From: Cohnella laeviribosi DSM 21336
GTDB lineage: Bacteria; Bacillota; Bacilli; Paenibacillales; Paenibacillaceae
Direction: 5' to 3'
NCBI RefSeq assembly: GCF_000378425.1
Contig: NZ_KB899837.1
Location: forward strand, 1-52,305
DNA length: 52,305 nucleotides
The notes under the pieces are model-generated. The model was not told where the DNA came from. It searched no databases and saw only the letters and a program-made list of their open reading frames with translations. Shown here piece after piece: positions 8,397 to 15,847 of this stretch (position 1 is its first letter; each line of letters begins with the position of its first letter). The translations under genes and the position numbers were made by a program.

Positions 8397-9245
8397 ATGA
8401 TGAAGAGAAGGTTGTACACCGCGTTCGGACTTATCCTGATCGCCATCGGCTGCGCGGCTTTATTTTATTTGTATTCCGGCACGACGTCGGAGGATTACCG
8501 CCACGAATGGAAGCTCGGCCCGGGCGAGCTCCGCGAACTTGCGATCCGAAGCCGGTCACAAGGCCTGAACGTGGAATTCGAAGCCGCCGGGCAAGGAGCC
8601 GACTCGATCGTGATGGAAGGCAAGGCCGAGCCGGAAACGGTTAAGCGGCTCTCCGAAGCGCAGATTCGGGACGGCCGGCTGGAACTCGACCTCGATCCGC
8701 GCGAGAGCTTTCGCTTCTTCGACTGGGGGAGTTGGAACGAGCGCCATCACGTAACCGTCCGGCTGTCCGATCCCGAAACGCTGGAAAAGCTTCAGCTGCG
8801 GGCCGATTCCGGCTCCATCCGGCTTACAGGCGCCTCCGCCGGCTCCGCAGAGCTTTCGACCGATTCCGGAAGCATCCGGATTCAAAATTACAAAGGCGGA
8901 CGGCTCGTTCTGAAATCGGATTCGGGAAGCGTCGAGGCGGAACGGATCGAGGCGGAGCTTGCGGTCTCCTCCGATTCCGGCAGCATCCGCGTTCAGCAGC
9001 TGACAGGCGAAAGCACGCTGTCCTCCGATTCCGGCAGCATCCAGCTGCGCAAGGCGGACACGTCGAGCGCCGAAATCCATTCGGATTCGGGAAGCGTGAA
9101 AGTATACTTGCCTGCAGCCTTTGACGGCTTCTACGAGCTGCAGTCCGATACCGGCTCCATTCGCGCGCCGGAACAGAAGGGCATCAGCCCTGAAGTCATC
9201 AAGGTGAAAACCGATACCGGAAGCATTCGCATCGAGCAGACCTAA
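8397..9245 (+). CDS. DUF4097-type repeat protein with N-terminal membrane anchor
   Basis: A 282-residue protein with one N-terminal membrane helix (about residues 6-27) and an extracytoplasmic region. The C-terminal half has eight D[S/T]GS motifs at residues 137, 156, 175, 193, 211, 230, 251 and 273, spaced 18-22 residues, as in DUF4097/LiaG-like proteins that are expected to form a beta-solenoid. Cell-envelope stress functions are suspected for such proteins but none is proven here. The start at 8397 (or the adjacent ATG at 8400) is preceded by a G-rich tract; an ATG at 8367 lacks a binding site. It is followed 41 bases later by a membrane protein gene. Confidence 0.8.
   Translation: MMKRRLYTAFGLILIAIGCAALFYLYSGTTSEDYRHEWKLGPGELRELAIRSRSQGLNVEFEAAGQGADSIVMEGKAEPETVKRLSEAQIRDGRLELDLDPRESFRFFDWGSWNERHHVTVRLSDPETLEKLQLRADSGSIRLTGASAGSAELSTDSGSIRIQNYKGGRLVLKSDSGSVEAERIEAELAVSSDSGSIRVQQLTGESTLSSDSGSIQLRKADTSSAEIHSDSGSVKVYLPAAFDGFYELQSDTGSIRAPEQKGISPEVIKVKTDTGSIRIEQT
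8805..9227 (+). repeat. Coding repeats of about 57 bp (D[S/T]GS units)
   Basis: Eight degenerate in-frame copies of a unit centred on GATTCCGGCAGCATCCG-like sequence recur every 54-66 bases. They encode the beta-solenoid repeat of the DUF4097 protein and are protein repeats, not a DNA array. Confidence 0.8.
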
Positions 9246-9286
9246 ATCTTTGGCGAAATCGGACAAACATCCGGAGGGATTCGATC

Positions 9287-10072
9287 ATGAGCTCAGCGTG
9301 GAGCTATGCAGGAAGCGTCTGGTTGGCGATCATCGCGCTGGCCGGCTGGCTGGCCGCTTCGGGCGCGGCCGGGCTGCGGCACGGCGGGAGCGCCGGGCGC
9401 TTGCGGCGCAAAGCCCGAAAACCGTTGACCTGGAGCTTTTGGCTGCTGTTTGCCGTCTTCGGCATGACCGTCACGGCGATTGGGACCTGGAGATCTTCCG
9501 GATGGTCCGAAGCGCGGGACGCGATCGCGCTGCAACTGCTGCCGGTGCTGCTTCCCGTCATGTTCATTCTCGCCTTTTCCCTTCCGCGCATCGCCGCCCT
9601 GCGAAACGGCCCGTTGAAAGCCGCGAAGCAGGCGGACCGCGAGGTACGGGAACCCAGCCCCCAATCGCCCGCGGTGCACTCTCTCATCGTCTTCCCTTAT
9701 CAGGCAGCCGTATTGGGCGCTTTGGCCTCGCTTTTCAATTCCATCTTGGCGCGTTCCGGCATTCGGCCGGACTGGACCCCCGTACTTGCCGCCGCTTGCC
9801 TGGCCGCCGCGCTGTACGCGGTCCAGCTGCGCAAACCGTACCGGTTCAGGCTCTCCGAAGTCCGCCTTGCCGAGCTTACGCCGCCGCTCCGGCGCGCGCT
9901 CGGGATTTTAACCGTTGCCGGCGCCACGATCGCCATGTGCGTATTGTACGGAGCCCGGTCGAGCCTTCTCCCGCCGCATTCGGCCGTCTCGAACGGGAGC
10001 GCGAAAAATTCGGAAATTTCATCCTCTCATTCCCCAATAATTCGCGATTTTTCACGATTTTACTGGCGATAA
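9287..10072 (+). CDS. Multi-spanning membrane protein, function unknown
   Basis: A 261-residue protein I do not recognise. Hydrophobic segments near residues 8-30, 45-65, 85-102, 135-155, 165-182 and 205-225 suggest about six membrane helices, with arginine/lysine-rich loops. The C-terminus is serine-rich and polar. ATG follows GGAGGG. It probably shares a transcript with the DUF4097 gene 41 bases upstream. The MarR gene follows 51 bases downstream on the same strand. Confidence 0.6.
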   Translation: MSSAWSYAGSVWLAIIALAGWLAASGAAGLRHGGSAGRLRRKARKPLTWSFWLLFAVFGMTVTAIGTWRSSGWSEARDAIALQLLPVLLPVMFILAFSLPRIAALRNGPLKAAKQADREVREPSPQSPAVHSLIVFPYQAAVLGALASLFNSILARSGIRPDWTPVLAAACLAAALYAVQLRKPYRFRLSEVRLAELTPPLRRALGILTVAGATIAMCVLYGARSSLLPPHSAVSNGSAKNSEISSSHSPIIRDFSRFYWR

Positions 10073-10123
10073 TGGGCAATATATGAGAAAATCGGGCTAT
10101 ATCGTCGAATTGGGGGCACAATC

Positions 10124-10564
10124 GTGGCAACGAGGCAGGAAGAAGTCATCGAGCTGTTCAACATGCTGCGGCGGTACAGCCGGATGTGGAAGCAGGAATG
10201 GTCTAAAGACAATCCGAAGGAGCTCTCTTTAAGCCAGGTTCAAACGTTGGACATTCTCGTTGCGGAAGGCCCGAAATCGAGCACCTATTTGTCCCAGACG
10301 CTGGGCGTGACTTCGGGCGGCATGACGGTGATTTCCGACAAGCTCGTCAAGATGGGCTTTGTAAGGCGGGTGGGCGACAGGAACGACCGCAGGGTCGTGC
10401 TGCTGGAAATTACCGAGGCGGGCGAAGCCGCGCTGAAAGAACTGCAGGAGAAAAGAGTCGCGCTGATGGAAAAGATGTTCGCTCCGCTGGACGCGGAGGA
10501 GATCCATCAGATGGTGGTGATTTACCGCAAGCTGTTGCGCACATGGGAAACGCGCGACAAATAA
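10124..10564 (+). CDS. MarR-family transcriptional regulator
   Basis: A 146-residue winged-helix dimer regulator of the MarR family. The recognition region, LSQTLGVTSGGMTVISDKL at about residues 56-75, and the wing DRNDRRVVLLEITEAG, at about 85-100, are typical. Residues after 105 form the long C-terminal dimer helices. No cysteine is present, so OhrR-type redox sensing is unlikely. The start is GTG with an upstream TTGGGGG. It converges on the ba3 oxidase operon, separated by a bidirectional terminator. The target genes are unknown; the two membrane genes upstream are candidates. Confidence 0.9.
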   Translation: MATRQEEVIELFNMLRRYSRMWKQEWSKDNPKELSLSQVQTLDILVAEGPKSSTYLSQTLGVTSGGMTVISDKLVKMGFVRRVGDRNDRRVVLLEITEAGEAALKELQEKRVALMEKMFAPLDAEEIHQMVVIYRKLLRTWETRDK

Positions 10565-10565
10565 A

Positions 10566-10606
10566 AGAGGATTCGTCCCGGCGCGCCGGAACCGAATCCT
10601 CTTTAT
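10566..10606. terminator. Bidirectional terminator between marR-like gene and ba3 oxidase operon
   Basis: AGAGGATTCG (10566-10575) pairs with CGAATCCTCT (10593-10602), with further GC-rich pairing in the loop. T-rich sequence follows on both strands (TTTATTT on plus, TTTTAT on minus), which suits two converging genes. Confidence 0.75.
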
Positions 10607-10617
10607 TTGCTTATAGG

Positions 10618-12255
10618 CTACCACATGACATATCCGGGCGATTCCGAGCCGCCCGCGATCATGCCGATCAACGGGACGGTGTACGCCACCACGATCAGCA
10701 CGGCCGACACCGCGATCCACAGGCCCCAGCGCTCGAACAGTCTGGGCGTTTTTTCGGCGTTGTCGTACACTTCTCCGATCGGATACTCCGTTTTCCCCTT
10801 CGGCGATCTCAAAAGTCCGACGACGATCCGGATCAGCACCAGCAGACTGATGAACAAAATGATGCCGCCGACCGCCATCGCCGTATGATACGGCATCCAC
10901 AGCACGGATTCCGGGCTGTCGTTGTACGTCGTATAATCCGTCCGCCGCGGGTTGCCAAGCAGGCCGGAGACGTGCATCGCACCGGACATGAACAGCATGC
11001 CGAGGCACCAAAGCACGGTTTGCGCGATGCCCAGCCGGTTCATGGCCGCCGTCAGGACGCGCCCCGTTACGGCCGGGATAAGCCAGTAGCCGATGCCGAA
11101 GAAGGTCAGCGCGACGCTTGTCGCCACCGTCAGGTGAAAATGGCCCGTCACCCATAGCGTATTGTGAACGACGGCGTTCATCTGGTTGCTGGCGTTGATG
11201 AGCCCGCCGGCTCCCGCCGGGATGAACACGAGCATGCCCATAAACGGGGCGAAGAAGCGGACGTCCTTCCAGGGCAGCTTGCGCACCCAGCCGAACAGGC
11301 CCCTCGCTCCCTTCGCCCGTCCGTTCAGCTCGAAGGTGGCGAACAGCGAGAACGCCGTAATGAGCGTCGGAACGACGACCATAAAGGTCAGCACCACCTG
11401 CAGGAATTTCCAGAAGGGCGAAATGCCCGGTTCCATGAGCTGATGGTGGAAGCCGACCGGAATCGAGAACAGCAGCAGCAGAATGAACGACAGCCGGGCA
11501 AGGGCGTCGCTGTAAATTTTGCCGCCGATGATTTTCGGAATGATCACATACCAGCACATGTAAGCCGGCATCAGCCAGAAGTAAACGAGCGGATGCCCGA
11601 AATACCAGAACAGCGTGCGGCTGAGCAAGACGTTGATCGTATCGGTCCATCCGAACGACCACGGAATGAATTGAAGCAGCACGGTCGCCGCCACGCCGAG
11701 CGTCGCGATCTGCCACATCAGCATCGTGACGACCGCCATGAAGCCGAGCAGCGGCGTCAGCTTGCCTCCGTTCTCCTTTCTCCATTTGCGGTACTGAGCG
11801 AATACCCCGTAGCCGCTGATCCAGCTGCCGACCACGAGGAGCACGAGCGCGATATAAAAATACGGCGAGGCTTTGAGCGGAGCGTAGAACGTATAAAGCA
11901 CGGTCGCTTTGTTCAGCAAAATCAGGATCGTGCCGAGAACCGTTCCGGCCCCCATGAGCGCGAAGCCGATCCAGCCCATGCTCCGGGAGGCTTCGCCGAG
12001 CTTTCCGCCCATCGTCCGGCTGATTGCCGAATACAGAAAACCGATAATGAAAAACGTCGTAAAGACCAGCGCCATCAGCACGCCGTGCGCCGTCAGCAGC
12101 TGGTAGTAGCCGATGCCGCCCGGCAGCGTGATCGAGCCGCTCCTCACCATGCCCTGCAGCATGCCGCAGACGCCCCCGAGCAAAAGCGCTCCGTAGGCGA
12201 ACAGCAAATGGGCAAGCACGAGTTTGCCGTCTTTCCGGTCAAATGTCGAGTGCAT
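10618..12255 (-). CDS. cbaA: ba3-type cytochrome c oxidase subunit I
   Basis: The 545-residue catalytic subunit of a type B heme-copper oxidase, which reduces oxygen with high affinity using cytochrome c electrons. Ligands visible are His57 and His372 for the low-spin heme, His374 for the high-spin heme, and His221, His270 and His271 for CuB, with Tyr225 in GHPLVY. The A-type D-channel motif of QoxB is absent, as expected. About 13 membrane helices are present. Subunit II lies 21 bases upstream. Heme type (b, o or a) cannot be read from sequence. Confidence 0.95.
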   Translation of the reverse strand: MHSTFDRKDGKLVLAHLLFAYGALLLGGVCGMLQGMVRSGSITLPGGIGYYQLLTAHGVLMALVFTTFFIIGFLYSAISRTMGGKLGEASRSMGWIGFALMGAGTVLGTILILLNKATVLYTFYAPLKASPYFYIALVLLVVGSWISGYGVFAQYRKWRKENGGKLTPLLGFMAVVTMLMWQIATLGVAATVLLQFIPWSFGWTDTINVLLSRTLFWYFGHPLVYFWLMPAYMCWYVIIPKIIGGKIYSDALARLSFILLLLFSIPVGFHHQLMEPGISPFWKFLQVVLTFMVVVPTLITAFSLFATFELNGRAKGARGLFGWVRKLPWKDVRFFAPFMGMLVFIPAGAGGLINASNQMNAVVHNTLWVTGHFHLTVATSVALTFFGIGYWLIPAVTGRVLTAAMNRLGIAQTVLWCLGMLFMSGAMHVSGLLGNPRRTDYTTYNDSPESVLWMPYHTAMAVGGIILFISLLVLIRIVVGLLRSPKGKTEYPIGEVYDNAEKTPRLFERWGLWIAVSAVLIVVAYTVPLIGMIAGGSESPGYVMW

Positions 12256-12276
12256 AGTTTTCGTCCTTTCGGCCTG

Positions 12277-12750
12277 TTAAGTGACGATCAGCTTCGCGAA
12301 CATCGACTGATGTCCGACGCCGCAATATTCATTGCACAAGATTAGATACTCTCCCGGCTTGTCGAACGTGTAGGACAGATGGCTGACTTCCCCGGGAAGA
12401 ACCATGAAGTTGACGGTCGTGCCCGGAATTTCGAAGCCGTGCACGACGTCGGAACTGGTCGCGGTGAATTTCACGGTCGAGCCGGCGGGAATCTCGATCT
12501 TATCCGGATTGAAGCCGAACCCGTACGCGATCAGGACGGCTTCATACTCTTTGTCCCCGGTTTGCGTCACGCCGGGCTTGTCGAAAGGCGCCGTTTCCTC
12601 GAGCCGGGTCGGATCGAGCGCATGCGCATGCGCGCTGCCCGGCGTTTGCATGCCCATCGCGAAAGCGGATACGCCGAGCATGATCAGAAACACCGCCAGC
12701 ATCGACATGCCGAAAACAAGCCATATTTTTTCCAACCGATGTATGTGCAT
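12277..12750 (-). CDS. cbaB: ba3-type cytochrome c oxidase subunit II (CuA)
   Basis: A 157-residue subunit with one N-terminal membrane helix (about residues 9-32) and an external cupredoxin domain. The binuclear CuA site is complete: His104, Cys139, Cys143, His147 and Met150 within CNEYCGVGHQSM, with Glu141. It therefore accepts electrons from a cytochrome c, in contrast to QoxA. The short single-helix form is typical of type B oxidases. ATG follows AGAGGAG. It sits between the genes for subunit IIa and subunit I. Confidence 0.95.
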   Translation of the reverse strand: MHIHRLEKIWLVFGMSMLAVFLIMLGVSAFAMGMQTPGSAHAHALDPTRLEETAPFDKPGVTQTGDKEYEAVLIAYGFGFNPDKIEIPAGSTVKFTATSSDVVHGFEIPGTTVNFMVLPGEVSHLSYTFDKPGEYLILCNEYCGVGHQSMFAKLIVT

Positions 12751-12783
12751 AGTGCGCTCCTCTCGCTTCCTCGCGATAGTCGG

Positions 12784-12957
12784 TTAACTTCTGTGAACGT
12801 ACAGAATAAAAACGGACACCCAGGCCAGCGCGAGAAAGGCGCCGAGCAGCATGACGGAGACGAACGCTCCCTTGAGCGACGCCGGTTCCGGATTCGGAAC
12901 GCCCGTCTCGGAACCGGCCGGTTGCGGTTTGTTGTCCGTTGTTGCAGGTTGCGCCAT
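12784..12957 (-). CDS. ba3-type cytochrome c oxidase subunit IIa
   Basis: A 57-residue protein with a proline-rich soluble N-terminus and one membrane helix at about residues 31-54, ending in YVHRS. Size, topology and position directly before the CuA subunit fit subunit IIa of ba3 oxidases, which replaces the second helix missing from subunit II. ATG at 12957 follows GGGAGG. The stop codon (TAA, 12786-12784) lies 33 bases before the subunit II start. Small genes like this are easily missed; the assignment rests on context and topology more than on sequence motifs. Confidence 0.8.
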   Translation of the reverse strand: MAQPATTDNKPQPAGSETGVPNPEPASLKGAFVSVMLLGAFLALAWVSVFILYVHRS

Positions 12958-12984
12958 GTTCCTGCCTCCCTTCCCGATCGCGGA

Positions 12985-13395
12985 TCATTCCACGATCAGC
13001 TTGCCGACCATGTCCGCATGGCCGGAACCGCACATCACGTCGCAATAAAACTTGAATTCTCCCGTCCGGTCGGCCGTGAACGTCACCGTCTTGCCGCCTT
13101 TGACGGTCTTGTCGTAGCCGTCGATTTTGAGCGAATGGTTGCCCTGCTCGTTCTCCAGCGTCAAAGCGATCGTTTCGCCCTTCGCGACCTTGATCTCCGT
13201 TTGGTCGAACTTGAAGTTGCTGGCCTTGACGGTGATCGCCTTCGTCGATCCGGCCGCGGCCGAAGACGCGGAAGACGCCGGTTGCGAGGAGGACGCCCCG
13301 CCCGTCTGGCCGCCTGCGTCACCTCCGCCGCAGGCGGTCAGCGCCAGCGCCGCCGCGATCATCCACCCTGTAAGCACACCCCAGCCTTTGGTCAT
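12985..13395 (-). CDS. CuA-type cupredoxin lipoprotein
   Basis: A 136-residue secreted lipoprotein. The signal peptide ends in LTAC, making Cys22 the lipid anchor, followed by a Ser/Ala/Gly linker to about residue 51 and a cupredoxin domain. Ligands His87, Cys118, Cys122, His126 and Met129 (YCDVMCGSGHADM) match a complete CuA site, so this looks like a free-standing oxidase subunit II domain without a membrane helix. It heads the ba3 operon. Roles as electron donor or copper carrier to the oxidase are both possible. The ATG at 13395 follows GGAGGG. Confidence 0.85.
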   Translation of the reverse strand: MTKGWGVLTGWMIAAALALTACGGGDAGGQTGGASSSQPASSASSAAAGSTKAITVKASNFKFDQTEIKVAKGETIALTLENEQGNHSLKIDGYDKTVKGGKTVTFTADRTGEFKFYCDVMCGSGHADMVGKLIVE

Positions 13396-13437
13396 TCCAA
13401 TTCCCTCCAACATTGGATTGAATCGATTTCTGACCTC

Positions 13438-13522
13438 ATCTTAAAAGCAACAAAGCCTCACCACTGTGACCGAAATCACAGCGGGAGGCCGGGAACGTGA
13501 ACGTTTTGTGAAAAGCTGCACA
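13438..13522 (-). promoter_or_regulatory. FNR/CRP-type class II promoter of the ba3 oxidase operon
   Basis: TGTGA-N6-TCACA (13465-13480) is a perfect palindrome of the FNR/CRP type. A -10-like TAAGAT lies at 13443-13438 on the minus strand, predicting a transcript start near 13431, so the box is centred at about -41.5, the standard class II activator position. A weaker copy, TGTGA-N6-GCACA (13507-13522), lies 42 bp further upstream. Activation under low oxygen by an Fnr-like protein is inferred. Confidence 0.65.
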
Positions 13523-13717
13523 AATTGGGTGTTGCCGTCCGGCTGCCGCAGGCCGCAACGGGGGATTTCAAAGCACGGGAGCGGCGTTGAAGCGCATTGT
13601 GAGCCCGCTTTTGAACAAATGCCGAACATGGCGCCGTAAAGCTTGATTTTCCTTGAAAAAACGGCCGCGAGCACCGAATCTTTCCCCTGATTCCGATATG
13701 GCTGCCGCAAGGCTCCT

Positions 13718-13746
13718 TTGACATTGCTCTCCAGGCGTCGCATAAT
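13718..13746 (+). promoter_or_regulatory. Sigma-A promoter of ltaS
   Basis: TTGACA (13718-13723) and CATAAT (13741-13746) are separated by 17 bp, about 140 bases before the ltaS start codon, leaving a long untranslated leader. Confidence 0.7.
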
Positions 13747-13784
13747 GTTAATGCATGATTTCGGGAACGTAAACATTGGCGTTG

Positions 13785-13824
13785 AAAAAAGCAGGCGATT
13801 CACCCGTACGTCGGCCTGTTTTTT
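13785..13824 (+). terminator. Terminator-like hairpin in the ltaS leader
   Basis: AAAAAAGCAGGC (13785-13796) pairs with GGCCTGTTTTTT (13813-13824) with one bulged G, giving a short GC stem followed by six T. It lies between the predicted ltaS promoter and the ribosome binding site, so it could act as an attenuator. The stem is weak, and no anti-terminator was identified. Confidence 0.45.
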
Positions 13825-13888
13825 GGTTTGAGTTGGAATTGCCTTGCGGCTTACGCCCGATTCGGAAAGGAGAAAGGAAGGGTTTTTC

Positions 13889-15757
13889 ATGTCGCTGCTT
13901 CCGCCTCACAAGCTGCTGCGGAACAAGCCGTTCGTTTTTTTTACGATTATCTTATTGCTGAAAAGCTGTTTGGCCTGGTTCGTCATCTTTGACGACGGCC
14001 CGTCCTGGCGGACGGTGCTTACCGAAATTCCGTTTTTCTGGATTCTGTTCTGCCTGATCGAATGGTTTTCCCGCAAGCATAAGCTGGCCTGGTATTTGCT
14101 GGTCAACCTGTTCATTACGGCGATCTTGTTTTCCGTCTTTATGTACTATAAATACTACGGCGTAATCGCCACCTACCACGCGCTCGAACAGGTCAACCAG
14201 GTGACGGCCGTCAGCAACAGCGTATTTTCCTTGATGGATCCTTATTACGTGCTGATTTTCATCGACGTCGTCATTTTGGGCATCATGCTGTTTTCCAGCA
14301 AAAAGGTTCAGAACTGGAAACGGATGAGCGCCCGCCGGGAAAACCGGAAAGTGATCGGCGCCTTGTTCACGCTGTCGGTCATTCTGTGCCTGTTCAACAT
14401 TCTCCCGAACCGCGCCAGCATGAATGAACGGACGAAGGCCGAGGAGATGGGCATTCTTAACTACGAGCTGTACTCGATTCTCGACCAGTCCGAGGAAGAG
14501 ATCGTGGACAAGAAGGAGATTACCCAAGCGGCCATCGATAAGCTGAAAGGCGTGCAGCCGGTTCAGCATCCGTCCTTCTGGCAGGCGGCCAAGGGCAAAA
14601 ACCTGATTATCATCCAGCTGGAATCGTTCCAGAACTTCCTGATCGGCCTGAAGATCGACGGTCAGGAAGTTACGCCGAACATGAACAAGCTGGCGAAGGA
14701 AAACTTCTATTTCTCGAATTTCTATCAAATGGTCGGCCAGGGCAATACGTCCGATGCCGAATATGTCGTGAACACTTCACTTTATATTCCGCCGCACGGC
14801 GCGGCCACGATGAATTACGTGAAGAAGGCGCTGCCGAGCTTGCCGAAGCTGCTTGCCTCGCACGGTTACGATACGGCGACGTTCCATACCAACGTGGTGG
14901 AGTTCTGGAACCGCGGCGAACTGTACAAAGCGGTCGGCTTCGACCGGTACTACGACAAGGACTTTTTCGGAACGGAAGACGCCGTGTTCTTCGGCGCGTC
15001 GGATGAAGTGCTGTACCGGAAAACGGCTCCGGAGCTGAAGAAGATGGACGATGCGGACCGGCCGTTCTACGCCCACGTCATTTCCATGACCGCGCATCAT
15101 CCGTTTACGATTCCGGAAGACAAATATTACATGAAGCTGCCCGAACGGTTCGAAGGAACGTTTGTCGGCGACTACATCCGGGCGCAAAACTATGCCGACC
15201 ATGCACTGGGCGAATTTATCGACGAACTGAAGGCGAACGGCGTTTGGGACAACAGCGTAATCGTCATCTACGGGGACCATCTCGGTTTGCCGATTTACTC
15301 CCTGGACAACAACGAGAAGGCGCTGATGGAGGAAATTTACGGACGCCCTTACGGCTACACCGATATGATCAACATCCCGCTTATTGTGGCTTCGACGGGC
15401 ATTACGTATCCGTCCGAATTCAAGCAAACGGGCGGTCAGGTCGACATTCTGCCGACGGTCGCCAACCTGCTGGGCGTCCCGCTGGACCAGCAAATTCACT
15501 TCGGCCAGGATCTGCTCAACTCGACGCAGAACCTGCTTCCGGAACGGTATTACTTGCCTTCCGGTTCGGTGATCGACGACAGCCACCTGTTCATTCCGGG
15601 CAGCGGCTACGACGACGGCGTGCACTACTCGCTTGAGGACAACTCCACCAGCGAAAGCGGCATTACCGAAGACCAGTTCGAGCGCGCGCTGGAGCTTCTG
15701 CGGCTGTCCGACAGCTACGTGAAGCAGTTGCCGGACAAAGATCCTCCGGAACAATAA
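13889..15757 (+). CDS. ltaS: Lipoteichoic acid synthase (LtaS family)
   Basis: A 622-residue membrane enzyme that polymerises glycerol phosphate from phosphatidylglycerol into lipoteichoic acid on the outer face of the membrane. Five N-terminal helices (about residues 14-170) precede an extracellular sulfatase-like domain. Visible active-site residues are Glu245 (IIIQLESFQ), Thr287 in GNTSDAEY as the likely nucleophile, and the Asp-His pair of IYGDHLG. ATG at 13889 follows AAAGGAGAAAGGAAGG. Bacilli have several paralogues (LtaS, YfnI, YqgS, YvgJ) and the exact member is not certain. Confidence 0.9.
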   Translation: MSLLPPHKLLRNKPFVFFTIILLLKSCLAWFVIFDDGPSWRTVLTEIPFFWILFCLIEWFSRKHKLAWYLLVNLFITAILFSVFMYYKYYGVIATYHALEQVNQVTAVSNSVFSLMDPYYVLIFIDVVILGIMLFSSKKVQNWKRMSARRENRKVIGALFTLSVILCLFNILPNRASMNERTKAEEMGILNYELYSILDQSEEEIVDKKEITQAAIDKLKGVQPVQHPSFWQAAKGKNLIIIQLESFQNFLIGLKIDGQEVTPNMNKLAKENFYFSNFYQMVGQGNTSDAEYVVNTSLYIPPHGAATMNYVKKALPSLPKLLASHGYDTATFHTNVVEFWNRGELYKAVGFDRYYDKDFFGTEDAVFFGASDEVLYRKTAPELKKMDDADRPFYAHVISMTAHHPFTIPEDKYYMKLPERFEGTFVGDYIRAQNYADHALGEFIDELKANGVWDNSVIVIYGDHLGLPIYSLDNNEKALMEEIYGRPYGYTDMINIPLIVASTGITYPSEFKQTGGQVDILPTVANLLGVPLDQQIHFGQDLLNSTQNLLPERYYLPSGSVIDDSHLFIPGSGYDDGVHYSLEDNSTSESGITEDQFERALELLRLSDSYVKQLPDKDPPEQ

Positions 15758-15773
15758 CTTGCGCAGATAAGAA

Positions 15774-15819
15774 AACGGTTGGTCAGAACGAACAATGCGT
15801 TCTGACCAACCGTTTTTGT
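15774..15819. terminator. Strong bidirectional terminator between ltaS and thrC
   Basis: A perfect 17-bp stem (aacggttggtcagaacg at 15774-15790, complement at 15798-15814) with a 7-base loop is followed by TTTTTGTT on the plus strand and TTTTC on the minus strand. It serves the two convergent genes. Confidence 0.9.
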
Positions 15820-15847
15820 TGCCTTTTGCTCCGTTTCGCACCGCCCG

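Noticed and set aside
8805..9227. Possible CRISPR or satellite array
   Set aside because: The repeats are in frame, degenerate, spaced by multiples of three and encode a known type of protein repeat.
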